DNA of 64,000 bases from Pedobacter panaciterrae (GCF_001636695.1 NZ_LGEL01000011.1:124001-188000); one strand, 5' to 3'; positions 45,029 to 54,793 are shown, counted from the first letter of the stretch. Translations and numbers: made by a program. Notes: generated by a model not told the origin, from the sequence alone.

Positions 45029-46339
45029 TTAAAATGCCGGGTTGTTGATCTCTTGTCCTGTTGATTCAACAATCAAAGTACCTTGAGAATATTTCTCATT
45101 ATGTTGAGAAGCATCTAATCCTTCTTCTTCTTCTTCCGAAGTAACACGGATTGGCTGTACTACGTTGATTAGTTTGAAAATGATGAAAGAAACAACAAAG
45201 CTGAATATGATTACAATTACAGCTCCTTTAAGCTGAGTAAAGAAAAACTCAGGATTTCCATAAAACAACCCGTCTGCACCAGCGCTGTTAACAGTTTTAG
45301 TAGCAAATACACCGGTTAAAAGCATACCAACAATACCACCTACACCATGGCAAGGGAATACGTCTAATGTATCATCTAAGCTGGTTTTTTGTTTCCATGA
45401 AACAACAAGATTAGAAATAACTGCTGCAATTACACCAATAAAGATACTTGACGGAATACTTACGAAACCAGCACCTGGCGTAATGGCAACCAAGCCTACT
45501 ACAGCACCTATACAGAAACCCAAAACTGAAGGCTTTTTACCTCTTGCTACATCAAAGAACATCCAGGCTAAACCAGCAGCACCAGCTGCAGTATTAGTAG
45601 TTAAGAAAGCTGAAACTGCAAGACTATTGGCACCTAAAGCAGATCCTGCATTAAAACCAAACCAACCGAACCAAAGCAAACCTGTACCTATTAGTACATA
45701 AGGAATATTGGCAGGCGGAACTTCCTGATGTTCAATATGAGATTTTCTACGTTTTAAAACCAAAGCACCAGCCAGGGCAGCCATACCTGCAGAGATGTGT
45801 ACAACGGTACCACCTGCAAAATCAAGTACACCCATTTTTAAAAGGAAACCTTCAGGAGACCATGTCCAGTGTGCTAAAGGAGAATAAACAAATAGAGCAA
45901 ACAATACAATAAACAAAATGTAAGATGTAAAACGAATACGTTCTGCAACCGCTCCAACAACTAAACCCGGAGTAATGATAGCAAACATCAATTGGAATAC
46001 CGCAAACAGTGAAAGCGGAATAGTTCCCCATGCCGGACCAGAATTTACACCCTGAAAGAACAAAAAGGTTGTTGGATTACCTATAAATCCTCCAATTGTA
46101 TCTCCAAATGCAAGACTGAAGCCTACAACAATCCAAAGTACGGTAATTACACCTGCAGCTACCACACTTTTAATCATAGTAGAAAGAACATTTTTACGAT
46201 GAACCATACCACCGTAGAAGAATGCAAGCCCTGGAGTCATTAAAAATACAAGAGCTGCAGCAATTAATACAAATGCAATATCAGGCGCACTGTATTTTCC
46301 CTCGTCAAAATTAGGAAGCAAGGGAATAAAAAGAGCCAA
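45029..46339 (-). CDS. amt: Ammonium transporter (Amt family)
   Basis: 436-aa ammonium channel with about 11 membrane helices. Signature stretch DFAGGTVVHISAGMAAL carries the first pore histidine and FPCHGVGGIVGMLL the second. The C-terminal tail is acidic (EEEEEGLD). Downstream lies a porin gene in the same transcript. Oddity: no ATG in this frame; TTG at 46339 is the annotated start. The open frame continues 5' for 22 codons, reading IAKVLFKQWGPFAVLLIIAILAL, which would supply the usual N-terminal hydrophobic leader if translation begins at the ATT at 46399. The true start is uncertain. Confidence 0.93.
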   Translation of the reverse strand: MALFIPLLPNFDEGKYSAPDIAFVLIAAALVFLMTPGLAFFYGGMVHRKNVLSTMIKSVVAAGVITVLWIVVGFSLAFGDTIGGFIGNPTTFLFFQGVNSGPAWGTIPLSLFAVFQLMFAIITPGLVVGAVAERIRFTSYILFIVLFALFVYSPLAHWTWSPEGFLLKMGVLDFAGGTVVHISAGMAALAGALVLKRRKSHIEHQEVPPANIPYVLIGTGLLWFGWFGFNAGSALGANSLAVSAFLTTNTAAGAAGLAWMFFDVARGKKPSVLGFCIGAVVGLVAITPGAGFVSIPSSIFIGVIAAVISNLVVSWKQKTSLDDTLDVFPCHGVGGIVGMLLTGVFATKTVNSAGADGLFYGNPEFFFTQLKGAVIVIIFSFVVSFIIFKLINVVQPIRVTSEEEEEGLDASQHNEKYSQGTLIVESTGQEINNPAF

Positions 46340-46737
46340 AATTGCAATTATTAATAAAACTGCAAATGGACCCCACTGTTTAAATAAAACTTTTGCAATA
46401 AATGTTAGATTTTACTAGTTTATAATTATACTTTATCTGATTTTTTGATAAAACTAGATAAAATTTTCAATTATTCACATTTTTAATCAAACAAAAACAA
46501 CACAAAACACTAAAAAAATCAAAAAACACATCAAAAAACATTATAATTTAATAAAATCACTGCCAATTTTTTAAATATTTATCACATTCAACACAAAAAG
46601 ACCTTTATTTTTTAACAAAAACATAAAAATTAGCAAAAAACAAAAAACAGGAATAAAAAACCAGCAAACAGAAAAAAAATGACAAGAATAAATATGAAAA
46701 ACAATTTTAGCCTATTTAGTGTATATTGAAATACATT
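46340..46737. other. A-rich intergenic region between amt and SRPBCC gene
   Basis: About 400 bases holding the divergent promoters. 46470-46700 is extremely A-rich on the plus strand, with many A4-A8 runs about a helical turn apart, so intrinsic DNA curvature is likely. I see no open reading frame, no hairpin and no clear TAnnTTTG box. Confidence 0.6.
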
Positions 46738-47217
46738 ATGAAATCATATCACTTGACTTTTAAGCAGAAATTACCAATATCTATAAAGGAAACATGGGAT
46801 TTTTTCTCTTCTCCGATGAATTTGGCTAGAATAACTCCAAAAGAGATGTCATTTACGGTAACTTCAGATCAAAACCACCTTGAAGAAATGTATCCGGGAA
46901 TGATTATCACGTACAAAATCTCTCCATTGGGAGGAATAAAGCTAAATTGGATGACTGAAATCACTCATATTAGAAAGAATGAGTATTTTATCGATGAGCA
47001 GAGATTTGGCCCTTATAAGTTCTGGCACCATCAACACCACTTCAAAGAAATCGAGGGTGGGACAGAAATGATAGATATTTTAACATACGGACTCCCAATG
47101 GGTATTTTTGGCAGCATAGCCAATAATATATTTGTTGCAGATAAGCTGCAGCAAATATTTAATTTCAGAAAACAAAAGGTTATTGAATTATTTGGAGCTT
47201 ATCCGGAGACTATTTAG
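46738..47217 (+). CDS. SRPBCC (START-like) ligand-binding protein
   Basis: 159 aa when started at the ATG at 46738; an in-frame TTG at 46726 would add 4 residues but has no obvious advantage. The fold pattern is that of small START/Bet v1-like proteins: LTFKQKLPISIKETWDFFSSP (strand-helix), TEITHIRKNEYFIDEQRFGPYKFWHHQHHF (strand hairpin), DILTYGLPMG and a long C-terminal helix. Function and ligand unknown. Stops just before the hexosaminidase gene, with which it is convergent. Confidence 0.83.
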   Translation: MKSYHLTFKQKLPISIKETWDFFSSPMNLARITPKEMSFTVTSDQNHLEEMYPGMIITYKISPLGGIKLNWMTEITHIRKNEYFIDEQRFGPYKFWHHQHHFKEIEGGTEMIDILTYGLPMGIFGSIANNIFVADKLQQIFNFRKQKVIELFGAYPETI

Positions 47218-47239
47218 AAACCTCCGGATAAGCAATTCA

Positions 47240-49543
47240 TTAATGGAAGAAAACGGAGGCATCAACATCCTTAAGTTTACCAGAAGGTGTTTTATATTGC
47301 AATTTCAACATATAACCGCCACCACCTTCTAAAAACATAAGCTCAAATGGATGGTAACCTTTTTCAAGAGCTATCTGAGCTGATTTTTCAATAGATGTAT
47401 GCATCCCATCGCTATCAATAAACACTTTATCACCCAACTTTAGTACACTTCCATCATCGGACCGCAATGCGAACGAATAAATGCCAGTTTCTTCTGCATA
47501 AAAATAACCTTTATGACGAGTAGCAAAGCTCTCTGCTGTTTTAGCCACAGGAATTTCAATTGCTGCAGTTATACTTTCGCTAGCTAGATCTTTTTCGTCT
47601 ATTGCATTTACAGTTTTATAAAACTTTGGATAATACGAAAACTTAAGACCTTTTGCAGGTGATGATAGCTGTACAGGCTTCATATAATCCTGATGTTCGT
47701 AATTTATTGTATAGACATCGCCTCTGTTACCATTTGGCCTAAAACCAGCCACTTTAAATTCAACAGGCTTGGTTACAGTTAAATCTTTACTGAAAATTTT
47801 CGATTGAGTGGTTGGCAATGTACCATCAGTAGTATACCTTATTGTTAATCCGGCAAGCGGTTTATTTATATGTAATGTACCCTTATCAACAAAAACGCTC
47901 TGAGTAGTGAAACCATCCAGATCTGGAAGACGATAGTTTATATTCATAGCATCCAGTAAAGAAAAGTGTTTTTGCACACGCAGTTCAAAGTTATTCCAAT
48001 CCACGCCTCCATTATACCATGCTACTTCAGCCATTGCCAGCATTCTTGGAAACACCATATACTCCAATCTTCTTTCTGAAGGAATATACTCGGTCCATAT
48101 ATTAGCCTGAACACCAATGATAAATTTCTTTTCATTTTCTGTGATGTTAAATTTATATGGATCAAAAGAATACACCTTCTTTAAAGTACCTCCATCCTGT
48201 TGAGCATCAAAATAACAGAACTCACCTGGAGTCATAATCACATCATTTCCTTTTTCCGCTGCATGCTTAGGTGCTGTAGGCACCCAGGTTCTCCAATACA
48301 TCATCGTTGCTGTTGGCGATACTCCACCATCCAGTATTTCATCCCAACCAATCAGCTTTTTCCCTTTACTGTTAAAAAACCGCTCCATTCTACGCACAAA
48401 ATAACTTTGCAGCTCATCCACACTTTTAAGCCCCTCTTTCTTCATCAACGCTTCACATTCAGGCACATTTTTCCAGCTGGTTTTTTCAACTTCATCGGCG
48501 CCCAGATGAATGTATTTGCTTGGAAATAATGCAGCAATCTCTGTAAATACATTCTCAGCAAATTCAAAAGTTGTTTCTTTACATGGGCATAAGGGCTCTG
48601 AGAAGTCCTTTGCCTGCCCACCTTTACCATGAGAAGTTAACCAGGGCATAAGATTAGTTGCAGCCATCATATGACCCGGCATATCAATTTCAGGTATGAT
48701 CTCTATTCCCCTAGAATCAGCATACGCAATTAGTCCGCGCATCTCTTCCTGAGTGTAAAATCCCCCATACATCTTTTTACCATCGATCATCTTAAAGTGC
48801 TTTTCAGGAATAGCGTAGTCTGGATTTGTTTTAGAAAGCGCAATACAGCTAGAATCCTGACCGTTCATCTCTCTCCATGCACCTTTTGATGTCAGCTCAG
48901 GATACTTCTTGATTTCGATCCTCCAACCCTGATCATCCGTTAAATGCAAATGGAACTTATTAAATTTATAATAAGACATCCTATCTATCATTTTTCTCAG
49001 ATAAGACAGATCAAAGAAATGGCGGGAAACATCAAGATGAATACCTCTCCAGGAAAAACGTGGAGCATCTTCAATTTTCACACAAGGAATGGTAATTGCA
49101 CTCAGTAATGATTTTTGTAAAACCTGTTTGTGCCGAAATACCACAGTTCCCATCAACTGTTTCAAGCTGGCTACAGCCCAGAAAGCACCTTGTACAGACG
49201 CGGCCTTAATTACAATGGCATTTTTTTCAACCGATAATGTATAACCTTCATTTGCAATCGAAGGATCAAGACCTAAAGTAATTGTATTTGCTGCTGCTTT
49301 TCCTTGTTTAACCTGCGCAAAAGTAGCCTTCAATTCATTTAAGGCCGGAGCCAGGCTTTCTGAATTTTCAGCGAGAAGCAGTTTTGTAGCTGTGGTCCAC
49401 TGAAAATTACCCGCAGCGGGAATAAGTTTTACTGGCTGGGGAATAATAGCATATGTAGCATCTTTTTGCTGAGCAAATGCCGAAAGCACGCAAATCAATA
49501 AAACTAAAGTGACCTTAAGTTTCAACGTAATAAAGTTCTTCAT
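47240..49543 (-). CDS. Exported beta-N-acetylhexosaminidase, GH20 with PA14-like tail
   Basis: 767 aa with a signal peptide (about 1-24, ending AFAQ). N-terminal GH20b domain (25-150), then the catalytic TIM barrel (about 155-500): GIHLDVSRHFF, FHLHLTDDQGWR, and the Asp-Glu catalytic pair in HLGADEVEKTSW. A chitobiase-type Ig module follows (about 545-630, TTDGTLPTTQSKIFS) and a C-terminal PA14-like carbohydrate-binding module (about 670-765, GYFYAEETGIYSFALRSDDGS). Removes terminal GlcNAc/GalNAc in the periplasm or at the surface. It sits 15 bases downstream of the radical SAM gene, hence probably co-transcribed, without a functional link I can see. Confidence 0.94.
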   Translation of the reverse strand: MKNFITLKLKVTLVLLICVLSAFAQQKDATYAIIPQPVKLIPAAGNFQWTTATKLLLAENSESLAPALNELKATFAQVKQGKAAANTITLGLDPSIANEGYTLSVEKNAIVIKAASVQGAFWAVASLKQLMGTVVFRHKQVLQKSLLSAITIPCVKIEDAPRFSWRGIHLDVSRHFFDLSYLRKMIDRMSYYKFNKFHLHLTDDQGWRIEIKKYPELTSKGAWREMNGQDSSCIALSKTNPDYAIPEKHFKMIDGKKMYGGFYTQEEMRGLIAYADSRGIEIIPEIDMPGHMMAATNLMPWLTSHGKGGQAKDFSEPLCPCKETTFEFAENVFTEIAALFPSKYIHLGADEVEKTSWKNVPECEALMKKEGLKSVDELQSYFVRRMERFFNSKGKKLIGWDEILDGGVSPTATMMYWRTWVPTAPKHAAEKGNDVIMTPGEFCYFDAQQDGGTLKKVYSFDPYKFNITENEKKFIIGVQANIWTEYIPSERRLEYMVFPRMLAMAEVAWYNGGVDWNNFELRVQKHFSLLDAMNINYRLPDLDGFTTQSVFVDKGTLHINKPLAGLTIRYTTDGTLPTTQSKIFSKDLTVTKPVEFKVAGFRPNGNRGDVYTINYEHQDYMKPVQLSSPAKGLKFSYYPKFYKTVNAIDEKDLASESITAAIEIPVAKTAESFATRHKGYFYAEETGIYSFALRSDDGSVLKLGDKVFIDSDGMHTSIEKSAQIALEKGYHPFELMFLEGGGGYMLKLQYKTPSGKLKDVDASVFFH

Positions 49544-49558
49544 AAAATTTCCGGTAAT

Positions 49559-50509
49559 CTATTTAGCTATGTATTCTGATCCTTGCACTATACCTCTGCG
49601 TTCGATTTCTTTATCAATATAAGTTTGAATAGCAGATTTATTTAGCCCCCAGTTAGGTGCTATTAACAAATCCCAATCTGATATTCCAAACAGTCTCTGA
49701 ATCACAATATCAGGTCTCAATAATGGAATTAATTTACAAAGCAGATCTGTATATTCTTCTAATGAGAACAACTTAAATGGCTCTTTTTTATACTTTACTC
49801 CCATAATAGATCCCTCAACTATGTGCAGGTGATGGAATTTTACGAATTTAATTTGAGGGAAACGGTTAATTTCATGAATGTAACCCAACATCATTTCTTC
49901 AGTTTCCCAGGGGAAGCCAAAAATAGTGTGCACACATAAATCAAGCTTGCTGTTTTCGAGCAGCTTAACTGCTTCAACAAACTCACCATGACTACATCCT
50001 CTATTGATCTGATTAAGTGTTTCGTCGTATATCGATTCCATACCCATCTCTAAATCTACATCAAAGCGATCGGCATAACTTTCAAGTAAAGCAACCTTTT
50101 CTGCATCAATACAATCTGGTCTGGTACCTACTGAAAAACCTACAACATCTTCTGTATTTATAGATAGGGCCTCATCGTACATCATTTTCAGGTAATGTAC
50201 CGGAGCGTAAGTATTGGTATTAGGCTGGAAATAAACAATAAATTTATCGGCTTTGTAAAAACCCTTTCCTCTTTCCATTCCCTGTTCCAATTGCTCACGT
50301 ATGGTTGGAAGTTTTCTTGAAAGTTCAGGAGTAAAGGAGTCGACATTACAATAAGTACAGCCTCCATAACCTTTACTACCATCTCGGTTAGGACAAGTAA
50401 ATCCACCATCAACTATTACTTTAAACACACGCTGGCCATTGTATTTCTCCTTAAGGTGCGTTCCGTAATTTTTATATCCTTTTATTCCCTGATCCAGTAA
50501 AGTTCCCAA
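49559..50509 (-). CDS. Radical SAM protein of the TIGR01212/YhcC family
   Basis: 316 aa. The cluster-binding Cys motif is spread: CPNRDGSKGYGGCTYC (three Cys at 34, 46, 49 or so). Then YFQPNTNTYAP, GTRPDCI, EMGMESIYD, RGCSHG and IFGFPWET follow in family order. Uncharacterised in most bacteria, though related to Elp3-type radical SAM folds. TTG at 50509 is the best start: the frame is open only ~13 codons further and contains no ATG or GTG. Confidence 0.88.
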   Translation of the reverse strand: MGTLLDQGIKGYKNYGTHLKEKYNGQRVFKVIVDGGFTCPNRDGSKGYGGCTYCNVDSFTPELSRKLPTIREQLEQGMERGKGFYKADKFIVYFQPNTNTYAPVHYLKMMYDEALSINTEDVVGFSVGTRPDCIDAEKVALLESYADRFDVDLEMGMESIYDETLNQINRGCSHGEFVEAVKLLENSKLDLCVHTIFGFPWETEEMMLGYIHEINRFPQIKFVKFHHLHIVEGSIMGVKYKKEPFKLFSLEEYTDLLCKLIPLLRPDIVIQRLFGISDWDLLIAPNWGLNKSAIQTYIDKEIERRGIVQGSEYIAK

Positions 50510-50600
50510 TTGCTTTTTTTTCTTGCAAAAATACAGCTTTTAATTTATTTCTGACAAAGAATGATTGTTAACGGCTAGATAGCGACTATCATAGCAGAAA

Positions 50601-51101
50601 TTAAGCACTTTTTAACCCCTTAACTTTCTTAATTGGCCAAAGTGTAAAAATTACAGACAAGGTACCAGCGAATAATCCTAAAAGTATTGAAAGCAATTTT
50701 CCGTTAAAACTATAATCCTGAGGGATGCTAAATTGCACCAATAGCATAAACAACAAAATAATGGACGAAGTTGTTAATCCGTTGATTCCTGCCATCTTAA
50801 ACATGAATTTGTTTTTGATAAAATTATCCGGCAGTACAAATCCTGCTTTTCCTTCTTCAGAAAGTGCTATCGTTTTTTTTAAAATATCAAAGGTGATAAT
50901 AAATGGAAGCAGCAATGCCATAGGCAGCAGAAATCTCGCGATGCAATACTCGCCTTCAAATAAATGAACCGCGTTGAGATCTTTAAAACTAAAATAAGGT
51001 ATAATCGTGTTAGCAATAACATTGGGTATAAAGTAAAACAACAAGTTTCTTTGAACAAGCCTTCTTAATACCACGTCATCACTTTTTAGATCTTTAAGCA
51101 T
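50601..51101 (-). CDS. Small four-helix membrane protein at the end of the lipid/polyketide operon
   Basis: 166 aa, not recognised. Four predicted transmembrane segments lie at about 21-40, 60-85, 110-130 and 140-160, with short loops and a Lys-rich C-terminus. It is the last gene of the operon. Its ATG lies inside the end of the acyltransferase gene (8-base overlap), which implies coupled translation and membership of the pathway. A membrane partner, flippase component or acyltransferase cofactor is possible, but nothing in the sequence decides. 50510-50600 holds no hairpin terminator. Confidence 0.7.
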   Translation of the reverse strand: MLKDLKSDDVVLRRLVQRNLLFYFIPNVIANTIIPYFSFKDLNAVHLFEGEYCIARFLLPMALLLPFIITFDILKKTIALSEEGKAGFVLPDNFIKNKFMFKMAGINGLTTSSIILLFMLLVQFSIPQDYSFNGKLLSILLGLFAGTLSVIFTLWPIKKVKGLKSA

Positions 51102-52362
51102 AACTCATCATCAACTCTCGCTGTAATAATTCCAATGCTTTATCCTTGATTGCTTCCGCTTCATTTTCAGGTAAAAAAGCATCATTTGAACAAAATGTAA
51201 AATCCATTTCTCCTTTAAAAGTGCTTACAACTATGGTATTGGGATTTCTCCATGGGAAACCAACTGTAGGGCTATAGATCGCTTCCACCTCAAAGGAATT
51301 ATAACTTTCAGGAATTCCCAGCCTGCCCATATTGGAAAAAGTTACATCATGGCTTCCATCAGTAGTTAATAAATACTTTACCATCTTATTTACGGATCCA
51401 TGGAAATATTCACTCATGATCAACAGCTCATGAACTTTCATGGAGGCAATTTTTGTATTCAAATCCTCTTTCAATTTCTTTGCTTTTTCCCAAAAACCTT
51501 CAACCTTATCATCAACTGATAATTCAGCAATAGGAGCAAAAGCAAACATGTTGTCATCTTTTATTTCAGTAACAAATTTCCTCACGTCAACCGGACAAAT
51601 AACTTTACCATGAGCTTTATCTCCTCTAACGGATTGAAATGCATTTAATAAAATAAGACACAATGCGGAATGGACACTCGCTCCTGCGGCCTTGCATTCG
51701 GCAGTAAGTGCAGCTGTGCTGTCCGCATCCAACCTCCAATGAAGTAAATAATTTTGACCGACAGGCTTATTAATTTTTGTAGATTTGAACAGGAAAAACA
51801 GCCTTGCCACAACCGAAAAAAACCTGGCCTTTAAAACCTTTCCTTTACTCGCTTTAAAGGATGGAGAAAGTAACCCTTCCATAGAATTAAACGGCAGGTA
51901 ACTAGACAATTCCTTTTCTGGTTTATCTAGTAATTCCAGTACTTCACTCATCAAGGTTACAAAAGTTGTACCGTCGCAAATACAATGTGGGCAAACAAGA
52001 ATCAGATCAGACACTTCAGCATCCTTAAGCCATACTACTCTTGCTAATGGTGCATTCTTTCCGTCAAATAGTTTTCTCCACTCAACTTTAGATTGTATTT
52101 TCCAGTCATTATCACTAACCCTCTCACTAATTCTAATTGGAATCTCAGCAAGCTTGTTGCTCGAAACAAAATAAGGAACGCCAGCATTGTCTTCCTTTAT
52201 ACTTGCCCGTAGTAAAGGGTGTTTTTGCTGGACCTTGTTCAGTGCATTACGCAACCTTTCAAGTGTAAAACTACCACGAATAGTTACTGCAAACACACAA
52301 TTTAAAGGGGTAGAAGAATCTACATACATAATCCTTTCTCCCATAATCAGTCTTCTTCTCAT
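51094..52362 (-). CDS. Condensation/PapA-type acyltransferase (second of a tandem pair)
   Basis: 422 aa. The acyltransferase motif HxxxDG occurs as HCICDG at about 126-131, the first His of the HHxxxDG form being replaced by Pro (CPHCICDG). An N-terminal CAT-like lobe (residues 1-180, LERLRNALNKVQQKHPLLRA) and a C-terminal lobe (FSNMGRLGIPESY, MDFTFCSNDAFLPENEA) match the condensation-domain superfamily that includes the mycobacterial Pap acyltransferases and alcohol acyltransferases. No adenylation or carrier domain, so it should use an acyl thioester and an OH acceptor. Related to its upstream neighbour by duplication; overlaps it by 4 bases. Confidence 0.85.
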   Translation of the reverse strand: MRRRLIMGERIMYVDSSTPLNCVFAVTIRGSFTLERLRNALNKVQQKHPLLRASIKEDNAGVPYFVSSNKLAEIPIRISERVSDNDWKIQSKVEWRKLFDGKNAPLARVVWLKDAEVSDLILVCPHCICDGTTFVTLMSEVLELLDKPEKELSSYLPFNSMEGLLSPSFKASKGKVLKARFFSVVARLFFLFKSTKINKPVGQNYLLHWRLDADSTAALTAECKAAGASVHSALCLILLNAFQSVRGDKAHGKVICPVDVRKFVTEIKDDNMFAFAPIAELSVDDKVEGFWEKAKKLKEDLNTKIASMKVHELLIMSEYFHGSVNKMVKYLLTTDGSHDVTFSNMGRLGIPESYNSFEVEAIYSPTVGFPWRNPNTIVVSTFKGEMDFTFCSNDAFLPENEAEAIKDKALELLQRELMMSYA

Positions 52363-53612
52363 AGCTCATTCAATATTTGCATCATTTTTTCTTTAATCGC
52401 CTGCGCCTCATCGTAAGGAATAAACCCATCGCTGGCAATAAATGTAAAATCCATCTGCCCAAGATAAGTTGAGGTAACAAGTGTTGTTGTATTCCCCAAC
52501 GGACCGATTACAGAGGGGCTAAAAATAGTTTCCACAGCAAAGTTTTTATATAGATAAGGAATATCTACCCTACCCAGATTAGAAAACATGCAATCGTTAC
52601 TAGACTTACCATACTTCAAAAAATCAGTGAACTTATTTAATGATGAATGAGATTCTTCCATCATCATAATCGTTTCATAAGGATCTAGCTTTGCCGTTTT
52701 CTTATCAATGTCTTCCTGCATTCTTTTTGCATCGGCAAAAAAATCGAGGCCCTTATCTGCCGAGACCACCAGCATCAAGCCAAATGCAAAAATGTTATCT
52801 CTCTTTATTTTCGGTGCAAACCTGCGAATATCAACAGGGAGTGAGATTTTATTATGAAAGTTCTCTTTCCTGACTTCCTTAAAAGCGTTTAATACTGCTA
52901 CACATAAGGCTGTATTAACAGTAACTCCTTCAGATTTGCACTTACGGATTAACCTGTCGCTCAATTCTTTTTCAAGCTTCCAGTGGATCATATAATCCCG
53001 TTTCCTTTCAATCACTCTTTTCTTAACCGGAACAAGCCACAAAAACAGATTTGCCACACTTCCAATAACTTTAGCTTTAATGATCTTTTTCCTGTTGTTA
53101 AGAATCGAACCTGGTATAATATCTTCAATCCTTAAAATTGGTTCTTCCTTACCGATCTCTATTGATCCGTCATCTATAAGCAGAAGCAACTCAGCTAAAA
53201 TTGCCATGGCCGAACCTCCATCACAAAGGCAATGATGGATAACCATTATAAACTCAGAAAACTCTTCTCCTTTTACCCATACCAACCTCATTAAAGGGCC
53301 TGATCTTGTATCAAACAAAGTCGACCATTCTCTTATTGACTCTGTTTTCCAGTCATCATCAGTATTCCGCGTAACAATCCTTAAAGGAATTTGAAGTTCA
53401 ATTCTTTCGCTGACTACAAACCAGGGCCTTGACTTTTGATCATCCATTACAAAGGCATTCAAAAACGGATGTTTCCCCTGAAGTTTACGTAATGCACAGC
53501 GCAAGCTCTCTATCTCAAAATTACCCCTTAATTTTATGGGGATTACAGCATTAAAGGGCGTTTCTCCATTACCATGAAGCATTCTTTCGGCAAATAGAAG
53601 TTTTCTTTTCAT
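52359..53612 (-). CDS. Condensation/PapA-type acyltransferase (first of a tandem pair)
   Basis: 417 aa with the complete HHCLCDG motif at about 126-132. N-lobe LESLRCALRKLQGKHPFLNAF and C-lobe FSNLGRVDIPYLYKNF, MDFTFIASDGFIPYDEA show the same two-lobe fold as the next gene. The chain ends about as early as free-standing members do and carries no carrier domain. It overlaps the glycosyltransferase gene upstream and the second acyltransferase downstream by 4 bases each. Two acyltransferases after two glycosyltransferases suggests acylation of sugar hydroxyls on a glycosylated product (inference). Confidence 0.87.
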   Translation of the reverse strand: MKRKLLFAERMLHGNGETPFNAVIPIKLRGNFEIESLRCALRKLQGKHPFLNAFVMDDQKSRPWFVVSERIELQIPLRIVTRNTDDDWKTESIREWSTLFDTRSGPLMRLVWVKGEEFSEFIMVIHHCLCDGGSAMAILAELLLLIDDGSIEIGKEEPILRIEDIIPGSILNNRKKIIKAKVIGSVANLFLWLVPVKKRVIERKRDYMIHWKLEKELSDRLIRKCKSEGVTVNTALCVAVLNAFKEVRKENFHNKISLPVDIRRFAPKIKRDNIFAFGLMLVVSADKGLDFFADAKRMQEDIDKKTAKLDPYETIMMMEESHSSLNKFTDFLKYGKSSNDCMFSNLGRVDIPYLYKNFAVETIFSPSVIGPLGNTTTLVTSTYLGQMDFTFIASDGFIPYDEAQAIKEKMMQILNEL

Positions 53613-54784
53613 ACAAATTCTTCCAATAACTGTACTGCTTTATCATTTCCTCCGGCAGCAATAAATGTTTCTTTAATTCTCAAAGAGGCGTTTCTATACA
53701 CCGGATTTTCAAGCAATTCGAACACTGCCTTTCTCATGTCCTCAATGCGTAACCTCTTATAACGGATCTTGATCCCGCAACCGGCATTTTCAATAAGTCT
53801 GGCAGTATGAAAATGATCGTAAGCAATTGGAGTGATCAGCATTGGCAATCCGTTAATAAAAGTATCGTTAACGGTATTAAAACCTCCATGACAAATCACG
53901 GCATCCATTTTTGGCATCAGTTCGGCTTGTGGAACAAAACCATTAACAATAAAGTTATCCGGCCATTGCTCGAAAATATCCGGATTGGTTGCCGCCACTA
54001 TAGTTACGGGAGCATCTGCAAAAGCTTCAATGAGCTTACCAAAAAACTCTTTTCTAATGTCAACCAGCAAAGTTCCCAGCGAAACAAATACTTTAGGAGT
54101 AGTTGCTTTTCCTAATCTCTCCCAATCAAATTCTGCATGATTTGGCCGACCTTTAACAGGGCCAACAAATTTCATATGGGGCATAGAATCCTGAATCCCG
54201 GCAAACTCTTCAGAAGTAAAAACAATATTCATTTTATGTGAGTGAATAACAATGTCATCACCATTCACACCGAATTCCCGCTGTAATCCTTTAATCAGGT
54301 TTTCCTGCCATTCAAATATTTTAGGTGCACTGTTCGCTGTATCACCCATTACATCGGGTGGTACCGGCGTAGTGGTAACACATGGAATTCCTTTAATATA
54401 AGCACATAATGCTCCGGCAAAAGTGATACAATCGTTTATAATTACATCAGGCTTCCACGCCTCTACAAACTTGCTCAGGCCCTTCATCATGATACGGGCA
54501 ACAGGCACATATGTTTCTTCTAGGGCCAGTTTCATTACTTCCGGACCAGAGCAGGCGGGGCCATCATCCTGACGCTTTAATATTCTTTGCAGTTCATCCT
54601 GATGTTCAATCAGATCGTTGCGCGGATATATGTACTCGCCCCCCTCCGGGATATGAGAATCTGCAAGTGGTGTAACACCAAACCATTTAACATCGTGACC
54701 TTTGGCAATCAAACTAGCTCCGATACTTAACGTTGGACTTACATGACCAAAAAAAGGTGGCACAACGAACAAAAACTTTGACAT
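53609..54784 (-). CDS. GT-B glycosyltransferase, UGT/MGT type (second of pair)
   Basis: 391 aa. N-terminal domain begins FLFVVPPFFGHVSPTLSIG (acceptor-binding strand with catalytic-type His in GHVSP) and the C-terminal domain carries the donor-binding block VICHGGFNTVNDTFINGLPMLITPIAYDHF (about 290-330). The pattern resembles macrolide/flavonoid and carotenoid (CrtX-type) glucosyltransferases of family GT1. No signal peptide, so cytoplasmic. It follows its paralogue with a 9-base gap and is overlapped by the first acyltransferase. Donor sugar and acceptor are unknown; the neighbouring PKS-like product is the likely acceptor. Confidence 0.89.
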   Translation of the reverse strand: MSKFLFVVPPFFGHVSPTLSIGASLIAKGHDVKWFGVTPLADSHIPEGGEYIYPRNDLIEHQDELQRILKRQDDGPACSGPEVMKLALEETYVPVARIMMKGLSKFVEAWKPDVIINDCITFAGALCAYIKGIPCVTTTPVPPDVMGDTANSAPKIFEWQENLIKGLQREFGVNGDDIVIHSHKMNIVFTSEEFAGIQDSMPHMKFVGPVKGRPNHAEFDWERLGKATTPKVFVSLGTLLVDIRKEFFGKLIEAFADAPVTIVAATNPDIFEQWPDNFIVNGFVPQAELMPKMDAVICHGGFNTVNDTFINGLPMLITPIAYDHFHTARLIENAGCGIKIRYKRLRIEDMRKAVFELLENPVYRNASLRIKETFIAAGGNDKAVQLLEEFV

Positions 54785-54793
54785 AATTCTATT

